The notes below the pieces were generated by a model, which saw nothing but the letters and a program-made list of their open reading frames with translations, did not search any database and was not told where the DNA came from. A stretch of DNA of 24,405 nucleotides from a bacterium (GTDB taxonomy: Bacteria; Bacteroidota; Ignavibacteria; Kapaibacteriales; UBA961): NCBI GenBank assembly GCA_022844575.1, contig JALHLL010000022.1, forward strand, positions 1-24,405. The letters run 5' to 3'. Every line of letters starts with the position of its first letter. The stretch's first letter is position 1. Shown piece by piece: positions 9,226 to 17,067 of this stretch. A program made the position numbers and the translations under genes.

Positions 9226-10653
9226 TTATTTATTATCACCACCGGAATAGTTGATGGAAACTCTTGTTGTTGCTCCATTTATACCGGCTTTGTTTATTCC
9301 GCGAATTGACATCGTGTTTTTGCCTTTTCTTAATGTCCATGACAAAGATTTTTTTTTCTCCATAAGTGCCGGCTTACTATCAACGGAAATATCATAATAA
9401 TCAAATGAATTCATGGAGTTTGTCAACTCAATATTCACGGACGGTGTTTCCTTATATTCCACCGATTTTACGGAAATATGTGTAAGATTCAATCGAGGAT
9501 ATAATTTCTCATAATTAGTACTGAAATCTATTTCTCTCGGTATTCCCTGATACAGTAATTCAGGTGTTTGCCCCTGACGTAAAAAGCATACCGGGGCTAA
9601 TTGCTGCAATATTTCGGGATTGGATGTATAACGATTATCATAATGGAAAAATAAATAATGGAAATATTTTCTCCATACCGCCGGACTTACATTTTCTATG
9701 GAAAGCCACGTCGAAGGAAATACAACCATTACTAATGAGTCATCTTTTTTGCTTTCTATAACAGCCCTAACTTCAGATGCATTAAGATATTCCGAGCCAT
9801 TCTTCCATATAGCATTATTCTGAGGGTCAACAAAAATCCATTTTTGTAATTCATCATTCCACACTTCGGCTGCAGCATGCGCCTTCGCCAATCCATATGA
9901 CATGCCCTCAGAGCAGAGTTCAACAATTCTTGCCGGATAACCTAAAGATTGCATTGTTTGTGCAAGTACTGAAGCATATTCCAAACAACGAAACGTTTTG
10001 CCATGTTTTACTTCTTCCAGAATGGATAAACAATTCTGATTTTTTGCCGTTTGTATCGGATTATGTTTCCATAAACCATGTACCCAATTCATAATTCGTA
10101 TTTGATGTGTCAACTGATTATTATCCGCGCTTTTTAAAGTATCTAGCATATACGCCATTCTGAATTGTACCATATCGGGATATGTTACGCTGTCAAACTG
10201 ATGGATATTTGAAAATCCAAGACCCGGATTTTCCCATAATTCCACATTAAACACTTTCTTTTTTATAATATTTTTCTCAGCTTTTGTTATTATATCCTGA
10301 AAATCAGATTTTTGACGAACATTATTCAAATCGGTTATTGTTTTCAAATCCTGAACTTCTGCAAAACCATTATTCACAGATTCGTTTAAAGCAATAATAG
10401 CCGAATCATTTTTATTTATCATCGCATAGTTAAGGGCTCGATGAAAATGTATGAATGCTATTAATGACTGATCAACGGGGGGGCTTAATTCAAGTATCTT
10501 TTTATAATATGTCAAAGCATTTTCATATCTCTTATTCGAGTATTCCGTAAATGCTTTCGGTAACAATATTTCCGCAGTTTCTCCCTGTGCTTTTAGTAAA
10601 GAACTACATAGAATACATATCATTATGTAGAAAATCTTATTTCCCATATCCAT
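9226..10653 (-). CDS. Secreted TPR and transglutaminase-like domain protein
   Basis: This 475-residue exported protein has a signal peptide (FYIMICILCSSLLKAQ) followed by TPR-like helices (about residues 25-105, e.g. YENALTYYKKILELSP). The central transglutaminase-like fold has the expected catalytic triad in order: Cys 223 in KTFRCLEYAS, His 259 in KAHAAAEVWN and Asp 276 in IFVDPQNN. The C-terminal ~120 residues look beta-rich and Ig-like. Bacterial proteins of this class can be peptidases or cross-linking enzymes, and many are uncharacterised. The frame extends upstream to a GTG at 10671, but the ATG at 10653 gives a better signal peptide; another ATG lies at 10647. No sorting domain of T9SS type is evident. 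It ends 1 bp from cca, tail to tail, leaving no room for a dedicated terminator. Confidence 0.8.
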   Translation of the reverse strand: MDMGNKIFYIMICILCSSLLKAQGETAEILLPKAFTEYSNKRYENALTYYKKILELSPPVDQSLIAFIHFHRALNYAMINKNDSAIIALNESVNNGFAEVQDLKTITDLNNVRQKSDFQDIITKAEKNIIKKKVFNVELWENPGLGFSNIHQFDSVTYPDMVQFRMAYMLDTLKSADNNQLTHQIRIMNWVHGLWKHNPIQTAKNQNCLSILEEVKHGKTFRCLEYASVLAQTMQSLGYPARIVELCSEGMSYGLAKAHAAAEVWNDELQKWIFVDPQNNAIWKNGSEYLNASEVRAVIESKKDDSLVMVVFPSTWLSIENVSPAVWRKYFHYLFFHYDNRYTSNPEILQQLAPVCFLRQGQTPELLYQGIPREIDFSTNYEKLYPRLNLTHISVKSVEYKETPSVNIELTNSMNSFDYYDISVDSKPALMEKKKSLSWTLRKGKNTMSIRGINKAGINGATTRVSINYSGGDNK

Positions 10654-10816
10654 TTCAATATAACATAACACGTACGGTTATAAAAAGCAACCGTATATAT
10701 AATCAACGTGTTTATCAGTACAACAAAAAAATACTTTATCACCTATAGCGAAAAACGTTCCGTTCTTTCGCATTCATTGCCTAGACGTTTATATACCATT
10801 CCTATTCATTTCAAGC

Positions 10817-10850
10817 ATAAAAAAAGTAAGCCCGACATAATGCCGGGCTT
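10817..10850 (-). terminator. Intrinsic terminator of the 934-residue T9SS gene
   Basis: AAGCCCG (10828-10834) pairs with CGGGCTT (10844-10850) around a 9-nt loop. The A-run at 10817-10825 becomes a U-tract when transcribed from the minus strand. It lies 25 bp past the stop of the upstream gene. Confidence 0.85.
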
Positions 10851-10874
10851 TACCATATCAGATGTAACTAATTA

Positions 10875-13679
10875 TTAACGTTGTACTGTAAAAGTACTTA
10901 CACTCAGGTTTGCACCTTGTTGTACATGTATAAAATAAGCTCCGGTGCTTAGATTTTCTACAGACATCGGTACAATCATTGTTCCATTAGTAACAGCAAG
11001 ATTCATTTCAACGACAGTGCTGCCCAACGAATTAACGATAGTTAGTTTGGCAACAGGACCCTCTCCTTCAAATTGTACATTCACTGCATTTACAGCAGGG
11101 TTAGGATAAATAAACGTGGTAGAGGACAACACTTCGTTTTCACGTACATCAGTTGTTGTTAAAGCGGATATATTGATATCGGTTTGAATATCCGAACGAG
11201 TAGCATAGTCAGTTTGTACGGCCACTTGTGTTGCATTGTAATCTATTCTGTCCGTTACAAGTGTATATGTTCCCTGATTTAATTCCGAGAGTTCATAATT
11301 ACCCATATTGTCAGAAACTGCCCAGTCAGTCACATTTCCGAACTGATCGGTTGCTGTAACAACTGTACCTGCAACTACCTCAACTCCTTGTACATCGTCA
11401 GATTTGAAGATTCCTTTTCCTTTGCGAACATTGCCTTTAATTTTGGCAATACCTTTTTTGCCTTGACTCAAACCTAAAGCGATTTCAAGACTTACCTCCG
11501 AATTTTCGGTAACTGTAATCTGCTCGGCTTCTTTCCATTCTGCCGGTGCCTCACTATTCGATTTGAAGTATCCCGGACGATATGTTTTGTCAATCGGAAG
11601 TGCTTGAACAACATAAGTACCCGGAAGTATATTACCGAATGTGAAATTACCTTGATCATCACTTTCAATTGTACGGAAACGACCTTTCCCGTCGCCATTT
11701 TCTTTTACATTCATTAATGTAACTTTCGAGCTAAGGCGTGTTGCCGTATTATTATACGCACGTACAAAACCTCTTACAACATTTTTGAACGGTACTCTTT
11801 CAATCAAAGCTATATTAGCCGTCGTATTCTCAGTCATTACATACGTTGTTGCATCATTCATATTAGCTGTTGATTCTGCATAGGTCGGAAGATAATCATC
11901 GCTTTTTACAGGTCTTGCCAATACTATAACGGTTGCACCTTCCGGAACAGCTATTTCATAAACACCTTTTTCGGATGTTTTGCCCGTATAGCGAACTTCT
12001 TTACCATTTTCACCTTTTGCATTACGGTCTATAATTTCAATATAGCACCAAACACCTTCGCCTTTGGAATTGGTAACCATACCGGAAATAACTTTACGTT
12101 TTGGTTCGGGTTTGGATGTAACTACAAAGTTTACTTCTTTTTCTTCATCACAACCGATAGTAATACGCTCAGCTTTTTCAAGTTCAGATGCATCTTGGAA
12201 ATATTCTGCGATAAACGTCTCACCACTGACTTGAAGTATATATACTCCTTTAGGAACTTTTACTTCAAATTTTCCTTCAATAATTTTAGCAATATATTTG
12301 CCTCTGCCCGTGCCCTCGGCGCGAACTATCGTAAGGATACCATATTTAGGTACTTCGCCGTTTTCATAAGCAAGTTTTCCGAATAATACCGAACAAGGAG
12401 GTACATCTTCTTCTTTACCGTCGCCTGCTCCTATTTTATAACGGAGTTCTTGTTTTACAACTATTTCTTTACCGTCAATCACTATAATTGCAACTACTGC
12501 AAATTCATAAACGCCGTCTTTTGCAGGTGTCCATGTAACTCTGCCGGTTGTCTCATCTATGGTCATACCATCGGGTGCATTGCGAAGCGAATATTTAATC
12601 ACAACAGAAGCATCTTTTTTGTATTGTGCTTTTGCCTCATAAACCCATTCTTTCTCTCTTTCGGGCGTAGTAGTCGGCTTTGTGATAAATACCAAACCAC
12701 CTTCAGTATTGTCGCCTTTTCCTACACGTACTTCAAAGTATTGTTTTGCGATTATCTCACCATTCGATTCAAGATATGCAACAAGGCAAATTTTGAAAAC
12801 ACCGGCCGCACCTGTTTTCCATACGATTCTACCTGTTTCCGTATTTAATTCCAAACCTTCGGGTGCATCACAATCCAAACGATAACGAACTACTGCATTA
12901 GGGTCTTTACCATATTTTGCTACTGCTTCGTAAACATATTCACTATTTTCTGCTGCTTCTTTTTTGGGTGTGGTTTTGAATACCAAACCACTTTCACCAT
13001 TTGAACCGCCCACCTTTACTTCAAAATACTGCTTTGTAAATACTTCACCATTCGATTCAAGATATGCAACAAGGCAAATTTTAAAAACTCCGGCCGAACG
13101 GGTTTTCCATACGATTCTACCTGTTTCCGTATTTAATTCCAAACCTTCGGGTGCATCGCAATCCAAACGATAACGAACTACCGCATTAGGGTCTTTACCA
13201 TACTTTGCAATTGCTTCGTAAACATATTCGCTGTTTTCAGCAGCTTCTTTTTTAGGTGCGGTTTTGAATACCAAACCATTGCCTTCATTGTTTTCTTTAA
13301 TAACAATCACTTTGATGATGGTGCGGTTACCCTCACCGCCACCATTGAAAGCACGCACGAATACTGTATAAGTACCCGGAGCAAGTTTTTCAATTGCAAA
13401 TTTGTATTTATTACCTTCAATCGGGTTTGTCACTGTTCCAATATGATCGAAAGCTGACATTTCTTCCGTTTGACCTTTGGCAATATATACTTTGTATCCA
13501 TCTGCCGAAGGACCATCCATATTTTTCTGCCACATTGCATAGGCAGTCGTACCGTTAACGGTAACACTAAACTCTTTGGGTACCAAAGGTACATCTTGCC
13601 CGAAGGCAGACATCGTAAAGAAAAACGACAACAATACTATTGTCATTTTTGATAGAGAGGAAACAGTACGTTTCAACAT
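10875..13679 (-). CDS. Large modular secreted protein with tandem Ig-like repeats, carboxypeptidase-regulatory-like domains and T9SS sorting domain
   Basis: This 934-residue exported protein was started at the ATG at 13679 because AAAGGAG lies 6-7 nt upstream; the longer frame from 13697 has no such site. The signal peptide spans about residues 1-27 (TIVLLSFFFTMSAFGQ). A fibronectin-III-like domain (about 29-130) is followed by three putative Ig/cadherin-like repeats: residues 135-230 and 231-326 nearly identical, and 328-418 diverged. These have alternating beta motifs (EYVYEA, GLELNTETGRIVWKT). After them come several carboxypeptidase-regulatory-like beta domains (GVYEIAVPEG, GNFTFGNILPGTYVVQA, GNYELSELNQGTYTLV). 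The last ~80 residues (FIYPNPAVNAVNVQF ... LSTGAYFIHVQ) are a good T9SS type-A sorting domain. Its likely role is as a surface or matrix adhesin. No catalytic motif was seen. Confidence 0.9.
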   Translation of the reverse strand: MLKRTVSSLSKMTIVLLSFFFTMSAFGQDVPLVPKEFSVTVNGTTAYAMWQKNMDGPSADGYKVYIAKGQTEEMSAFDHIGTVTNPIEGNKYKFAIEKLAPGTYTVFVRAFNGGGEGNRTIIKVIVIKENNEGNGLVFKTAPKKEAAENSEYVYEAIAKYGKDPNAVVRYRLDCDAPEGLELNTETGRIVWKTRSAGVFKICLVAYLESNGEVFTKQYFEVKVGGSNGESGLVFKTTPKKEAAENSEYVYEAVAKYGKDPNAVVRYRLDCDAPEGLELNTETGRIVWKTGAAGVFKICLVAYLESNGEIIAKQYFEVRVGKGDNTEGGLVFITKPTTTPEREKEWVYEAKAQYKKDASVVIKYSLRNAPDGMTIDETTGRVTWTPAKDGVYEFAVVAIIVIDGKEIVVKQELRYKIGAGDGKEEDVPPCSVLFGKLAYENGEVPKYGILTIVRAEGTGRGKYIAKIIEGKFEVKVPKGVYILQVSGETFIAEYFQDASELEKAERITIGCDEEKEVNFVVTSKPEPKRKVISGMVTNSKGEGVWCYIEIIDRNAKGENGKEVRYTGKTSEKGVYEIAVPEGATVIVLARPVKSDDYLPTYAESTANMNDATTYVMTENTTANIALIERVPFKNVVRGFVRAYNNTATRLSSKVTLMNVKENGDGKGRFRTIESDDQGNFTFGNILPGTYVVQALPIDKTYRPGYFKSNSEAPAEWKEAEQITVTENSEVSLEIALGLSQGKKGIAKIKGNVRKGKGIFKSDDVQGVEVVAGTVVTATDQFGNVTDWAVSDNMGNYELSELNQGTYTLVTDRIDYNATQVAVQTDYATRSDIQTDINISALTTTDVRENEVLSSTTFIYPNPAVNAVNVQFEGEGPVAKLTIVNSLGSTVVEMNLAVTNGTMIVPMSVENLSTGAYFIHVQQGANLSVSTFTVQR
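12702..12989 (-). repeat. In-frame 288-bp tandem domain repeat, copy 2
   Basis: This is the second 96-codon unit, directly abutting copy 1. The amino-acid differences are few (for example TRSAGV against TGAAGV, and GEVFTK against GEIIAK). A third unit at about 12426-12698 is much more diverged (GLVFITKPTTTPEREKEW), so the array combines one old and one recent duplication. Confidence 0.9.
12990..13277 (-). repeat. In-frame 288-bp tandem domain repeat, copy 1
   Basis: This is the first 96-codon unit of the tandem pair inside the T9SS protein (GLVFKTAPKKEAAENSEYVYE onward). Its DNA matches the neighbouring copy nearly base for base across long stretches; for example, the segment around 13049-13078 recurs 288 bp earlier. 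This indicates a recent duplication or gene conversion rather than ancient paralogy. Confidence 0.9.
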
Positions 13680-13805
13680 TACATTCTCCTTTATCATTTA
13701 AAAAAAACGAAATTTTGATTTACTTTCATGCAACAATCTATAACTTTGGAATAAGTTACAAACAAATCCATTCCGTTTCTTCTTATACAACTACCTCATT
13801 TTGTA

Positions 13806-14237
13806 ATGAGTTTACACGATAAATTTACAATAAATGAATCTCATGAAATGAGTAATAGAAGAGGTACGCTTTTGAGTGTACTCAATATTATGAATTCTCT
13901 TGTTTGGTTCTGCATGGATGCTTTGTGGCTTTTTAACTATAAGACATTACCGTCGGTTTGTATGATAGTCATGCTTACAACGGGTGCTTATCTCTGTTTT
14001 AAAAGTAAGGTTTTGAGCGAGATATGTGCGGATACAGCCCTTTTTTTATGGATGTGGATGAACTCATTATGGATGCTGTCCGACATTTACAATGCACCGC
14101 ATCTACTATATTATGCAAAATTGTTCTTTCCTGCAGGACTTATTTTTATCATCATTTCAATCATAACAAACAAATCGGTCTCGTCAGTCGGAAAACGTTT
14201 TTCTCGTTTTCGGGGGCTCAGTTCCAAAAAGGACTAA
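13806..14237 (+). CDS. Small integral membrane protein of unknown function
   Basis: This 143-residue protein has four hydrophobic segments (about residues 24-43, 48-66, 75-93 and 105-122) and a basic tail (KRFSRFRGLSSKKD), predicting an inner-membrane protein with a cytoplasmic C-terminus. The first three segments are rich in Trp, Met and Leu (VWFCMDALWLF, ALFLWMWMNSLWML), a pattern found in small uncharacterised membrane proteins. No family was identified. The start is uncertain: ATG at 13806 or 13848, neither with a good ribosome-binding site. It is divergent from the large T9SS gene and convergent with the MCE gene, and the two stop codons overlap (14234-14237). Confidence 0.55.
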   Translation: MSLHDKFTINESHEMSNRRGTLLSVLNIMNSLVWFCMDALWLFNYKTLPSVCMIVMLTTGAYLCFKSKVLSEICADTALFLWMWMNSLWMLSDIYNAPHLLYYAKLFFPAGLIFIIISIITNKSVSSVGKRFSRFRGLSSKKD

Positions 14238-15181
14238 GGACGAGTCCCTATGCGTATATTCGTATTTATGCCGTGTTCTTTTACTTGGTCAACAAAAGTA
14301 CCTAAAGAGTTAAGTACCGAATCCAATCTCTGAGCGGTTTTTTTGTCGTATATCACTTTCGACACAAGGCCCTCTCCCTTTTTAATATCTTGCACAATAC
14401 CCCTAATATCCGAAAGCAAATCATCCAACTTTGTTATAGAGCCATTTGCATTGTTGATAAGAGATTGTGCATCCGCAGTTGTTGCATCGAGTTTGCCAAT
14501 CAACTTTCTGACGGCAGGTTCATTCGTATTAACTGCATTGCGTACATCATCCGTCAAACTTTTCAATTGGCTGATGGTTGACTGTAAAGTGCCTTTGTTC
14601 GCATTATAAAATTCATTCAATGAAACAAGCAAAGCATTTGCTTCAGCCGCAGTGCCCTTTACATTATTGATAAACACTGTATCGCCCAGTATGCGGGTTA
14701 TTTGTCCGCTTATCGTATCGAGTCTGCGAACGAGTCTTTTCGCATCGGCTGCTACATCACCGACATCGGCTATTAATTGTGTTGCATCGGCAGAGGCGAA
14801 TCCTATTATCATATCGGAAGAACTTATTGCAGAACCCTGTTGCCCGGGGTTTATCTCTATTTTTTTACCGCCTGTTAACTCCAACATAAGAATTTTTGCT
14901 GAGGCATCCTTTTTAATATCCGATATATTATCCATTTGGGCACTTACAATAATGCCTTGCTCCGTATTTTCAACGGAAGAAACCGCACCCCTTTTTAATC
15001 CATTTACAAAAACAGGAGCCCCATTTTCTATCCCCCCCGAATTGGGAAATTTCATTTTTATCATATTCGGCGACACGGAAAAAGAAAAACCTTTTCCCAA
15101 AAGAACACCGACTATCAACAAGACGATTCCTGCAATAGTTACTATACCTACTTTTATTTCCGCCGAGCGTTGTTTATCCAT
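14234..15181 (-). CDS. mlaD: MlaD/MCE family lipid-transport protein
   Basis: This 315-residue protein has one N-terminal transmembrane anchor (residues 12-31, GIVTIAGIVLLIVGVLLGKG) and an MCE domain (about 38-115) beginning with the typical KMKFPNSGGIENGAPVFVNGLKRG. A long helical, coiled-coil-prone C-terminal part follows (about 140-300, with ISGQITRILGDT and LSDIRGIVQDIKKGEGLVSK). MCE proteins form hexameric, periplasmic lipid conduits attached to an inner-membrane ABC complex, and MlaD-type members move phospholipids between the membranes. No MlaE or MlaF gene is adjacent in this window, so the partner complex is unknown. No clear Shine-Dalgarno precedes the start. The ssb terminator lies only 28-57 bp upstream. 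Confidence 0.88.
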   Translation of the reverse strand: MDKQRSAEIKVGIVTIAGIVLLIVGVLLGKGFSFSVSPNMIKMKFPNSGGIENGAPVFVNGLKRGAVSSVENTEQGIIVSAQMDNISDIKKDASAKILMLELTGGKKIEINPGQQGSAISSSDMIIGFASADATQLIADVGDVAADAKRLVRRLDTISGQITRILGDTVFINNVKGTAAEANALLVSLNEFYNANKGTLQSTISQLKSLTDDVRNAVNTNEPAVRKLIGKLDATTADAQSLINNANGSITKLDDLLSDIRGIVQDIKKGEGLVSKVIYDKKTAQRLDSVLNSLGTFVDQVKEHGINTNIRIGTRP

Positions 15182-15208
15182 CGAATTAAAAGGTAATGTT
15201 TTTTCGGT

Positions 15209-15238
15209 TAAAAAAAAAAAGCCCTTCTAAAAGGGCTT
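15209..15238 (-). terminator. Intrinsic terminator after ssb
   Basis: AAGCCCTT (15219-15226) and AAGGGCTT (15231-15238) form a perfect 8-bp stem with a CTAA loop. The A-run at 15209-15220 gives a long U-tract on the minus-strand transcript, so ssb transcription should stop here. Confidence 0.9.
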
Positions 15239-15283
15239 GTTCATCAAGCGACGAAAAGATTCAAATTGTCGTGTTTATATTTC

Positions 15284-15769
15284 TTAAAAAGGAATATCAT
15301 CATCGGGCGAAGTAACCGTTTGCGGAATATTTGAATTGTATCCGCCGGAGCTATACTCGTTTGTTTGAGCGAATTGAGTTTCTTTTGCAGGTTTATCATT
15401 ATGTCTATGTTCACCACGCGCGCCGCCATCATTACGACCGCTATCCAATAACAATAAATTTTCAGCAACTATCTCGGTCAGATACCGTTTATTACCGTCT
15501 TTATCATCAAAAACACGGTTTTGTATTTTACCTTCAACATATATTCTTGAACCGCGGTGAACAATTTTATTCATAATCTCTGCCAAACCTCTCCATGCCA
15601 CTACCGTATGCCATTCCGTATGTTCCTGTACATTGCCATCTTTATCTTTCCATGTCTCTGTGGTTGCCAAACGTACCATTGCAACCGGAATCCCTGATGA
15701 TGTATAATTAATTTCGGGGTCTTTACCAACATTACCGATGAGCATTGCTTTATTAAGTGAGCGAGACAT
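15284..15769 (-). CDS. ssb: Single-stranded DNA-binding protein
   Basis: This 161-residue protein has an OB-fold at about residues 3-108, starting NKAMLIGNVGKDPEINYTSSG, with the conserved aromatic and basic segments TEWHTVVAWRGLAE and GSRIYVEGKIQNR. A Gly/Asn/Gln-rich linker leads to the acidic C-terminal tip DDDIPF, which recruits replication and repair proteins. The length is normal for bacterial SSB. AAAGAGGT directly upstream of the ATG supports the start. It coats single-stranded DNA during replication, recombination and repair. It is a single gene, ended by the strong hairpin at 15209-15238. Unlike many genomes, it is not next to rpsF or rpsR here. Confidence 0.97.
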   Translation of the reverse strand: MSRSLNKAMLIGNVGKDPEINYTSSGIPVAMVRLATTETWKDKDGNVQEHTEWHTVVAWRGLAEIMNKIVHRGSRIYVEGKIQNRVFDDKDGNKRYLTEIVAENLLLLDSGRNDGGARGEHRHNDKPAKETQFAQTNEYSSGGYNSNIPQTVTSPDDDIPF

Positions 15770-15814
15770 ATTACCTCTTTCCTAACGAAACTTTACCAAA
15801 ATGAATTTCCTAAA

Positions 15815-15862
15815 TAAAAAAAGCCCTATGCTTTAGGGCTTACGCCTTTGGCTTATGCCAAA
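15815..15862 (-). terminator. Double-hairpin terminator of the flagellar operon
   Basis: On the minus strand, a 6-bp hairpin (TTTGGC 15847-15852 with GCCAAA 15857-15862) comes first. An 8-bp hairpin follows (AAGCCCTA 15821-15828 with TAGGGCTT 15834-15841), then a U-tract from the A-run at 15815-15822. It stands 59-106 bp past the flgM stop. The spacer contains two near-identical decamers (GGCTTACGCC, GGCTTATGCC). Confidence 0.85.
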
Positions 15863-15920
15863 ATAGAAAAATTTTTACGACTAAAGCAAATAAATTAAAT
15901 TTTTGTCAGAATTGTCTTCT

Positions 15921-16217
15921 TTACAAAGATTTTACGTCGCGAATTGACTGCGACAATTTGGTTGCCGTTTGACGTAGAATATCCGGTCTATTATAAAATC
16001 CCGCATTTATTTGCGATTGAATACGTCCGAAATTCTCCGAAGTTTTGTTCTCACTCAATTCACGAGCTTCTGTAGAAATCTCTATTGAGTCCTCGCGTTG
16101 TTTAATCTGAGGCGGTGTTTCCTGTGTCGGTGTTTCCGAAGAAGAATAAGCCGATGACAGGTTACGGCTTGTACCCGTTACTTGTGTCGGTTGCGTATTT
16201 ACTCCATTGATTGGCAT
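15921..16217 (-). CDS. flgM: Flagellar anti-sigma-28 factor FlgM (likely)
   Basis: This 98-residue, low-complexity N-terminal protein resembles FlgM, which binds and inhibits the flagellar sigma factor FliA (sigma-28) until the hook is finished and FlgM is exported. The diagnostic half is C-terminal: EDSIEISTEARELSE (about residues 42-56) followed by IQSQINAGFYNRPDILRQ and a final LSQSI helix, matching the FlgM pattern of ISxxA, then I-x-x-G-x-Y, then a helix. The N-terminal half (INGVNTQPTQV) is Ser/Thr/Gln-rich and disordered-looking, as in FlgM. A good ribosome-binding site (GGGAGGA) precedes the ATG. It is the last gene of the flagellar cluster, 6 bp after the chaperone-like gene, and is followed by a double terminator. 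Confidence 0.75.
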   Translation of the reverse strand: MPINGVNTQPTQVTGTSRNLSSAYSSSETPTQETPPQIKQREDSIEISTEARELSENKTSENFGRIQSQINAGFYNRPDILRQTATKLSQSIRDVKSL

Positions 16218-16223
16218 AATTCT

Positions 16224-16583
16224 CTATCCTCCCGTATAAACCCTTAATGATTTTTGTCTTTGTAATATTCTTAGTTTTTGAGCCAGAAAGTTCGTATAGC
16301 TTTCCATCATTTGCAAATTTAGCGATTCTTTACCTAATATACCGCTAAGTCTCTGTTCTATTTGTATTTTATCCTCTTGCACCATCGTTTTTCCAATAGA
16401 CGAAAACAGATGATTGAGCGTATCAATCGTTTGCTGTTTGCGTTCATATAGTGTGTCTATTATATCACCTATGGAAACATCGCCATCATTGCCGTGTACT
16501 GTCTGTAAAGCACGATGTATGCTTTCTGTCAGATGTTCCAATTCATCCAATGTCTTTTCTATATGTTCATCATACTTTTGCAT
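16224..16583 (-). CDS. Putative flagellar export chaperone (FliT/FlgN-like)
   Basis: This 119-residue protein is predicted entirely helical (YDEHIEKTLDELEHLTESI, QTIDTLNHLFSSIGKTM), with the size and composition of flagellar chaperones FliT or FlgN, which keep late substrates unfolded for export. Similarity is too low to name one. FliT is suggested by location next to fliD, fliS and flaG, whereas FlgN is suggested by location next to flgM. It overlaps the end of flaG by 14 nt, implying translational coupling, and lies 6 bp before flgM. No membrane segment or signal peptide is seen. Other uncharacterised flagellar helpers are possible. Confidence 0.5.
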   Translation of the reverse strand: MQKYDEHIEKTLDELEHLTESIHRALQTVHGNDGDVSIGDIIDTLYERKQQTIDTLNHLFSSIGKTMVQEDKIQIEQRLSGILGKESLNLQMMESYTNFLAQKLRILQRQKSLRVYTGG

Positions 16584-17004
16584 CGGTTACCTGCCCGGCT
16601 TCCAATTTGGAACTGAAGAATTTTACAATTTTCAAAGCCAATTCGGAGGGTATTTGTCTAATCACTTCATTCGACTTCGCATCAATAAGAGAAAGTATAA
16701 GTTGTTTGGTATCTTTATCCAAACTAAACTTTAAGGCAACATTTCTTGCTGAGTCAAGTTCCTGAAGTTCTCTTCTTAATGTTTCTTCCAAAGCTGAAAA
16801 ATCATTTACTTTATTATCACGTGGCTCGTTCTTTTCACGACTTTCTTCAAGTTGTTGAGATGGTGACTCATTTTGTATCAGATTACCGTTGTCATCAGCA
16901 AAAAGTCCGCTCTTTTGTGCGCGCAGTTCCTCCAAGTCCAAACGAATATCCGATGTTTGGAGTATAGCAATCTGGTTTGCACTTTGCACTGAACGTAGTT
17001 CCAT
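16570..17004 (-). CDS. flaG: Flagellar protein FlaG
   Basis: This 144-residue protein has an N-terminal disordered, Asn/Glu/Arg-rich half and a C-terminal FlaG domain (about residues 85-140) with the family signature LKFSLDKDTKQLILSLIDAKSNEVIRQIPSE, written here as continuous halves, ending in a hydrophobic helix IVKFFSSK. FlaG is a small flagellar filament-associated protein found next to fliD in many flagellates. Its exact role is uncertain, though filament length effects have been reported for the family. AGGAGG about 10 nt upstream of the ATG supports the start. Its end overlaps the next gene by 14 nt. Confidence 0.85.
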   Translation of the reverse strand: MELRSVQSANQIAILQTSDIRLDLEELRAQKSGLFADDNGNLIQNESPSQQLEESREKNEPRDNKVNDFSALEETLRRELQELDSARNVALKFSLDKDTKQLILSLIDAKSNEVIRQIPSELALKIVKFFSSKLEAGQVTDAKV

Positions 17005-17067
17005 AACTTTTATGCCTCCTGAACTGATTGTATATCTGTTAACTTAACTTTTCCTTACTACTAATCT

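Noticed and set aside
12682..13173. Plus-strand open frames opposite the T9SS protein with near-identical C-termini
   Set aside because: They are shadows of the two tandem repeats. The shared tail simply reflects the duplicated DNA in another frame.
13680..13805. Shared divergent promoter region before the T9SS gene and small membrane gene
   Set aside because: TTTG and TA-rich elements occur but spacing does not match a known consensus well enough to call.
14652..15230. 192-codon plus-strand frame opposite the MlaD-like gene
   Set aside because: The minus-strand protein has a clear MCE domain and membrane anchor, so this is its antisense shadow.
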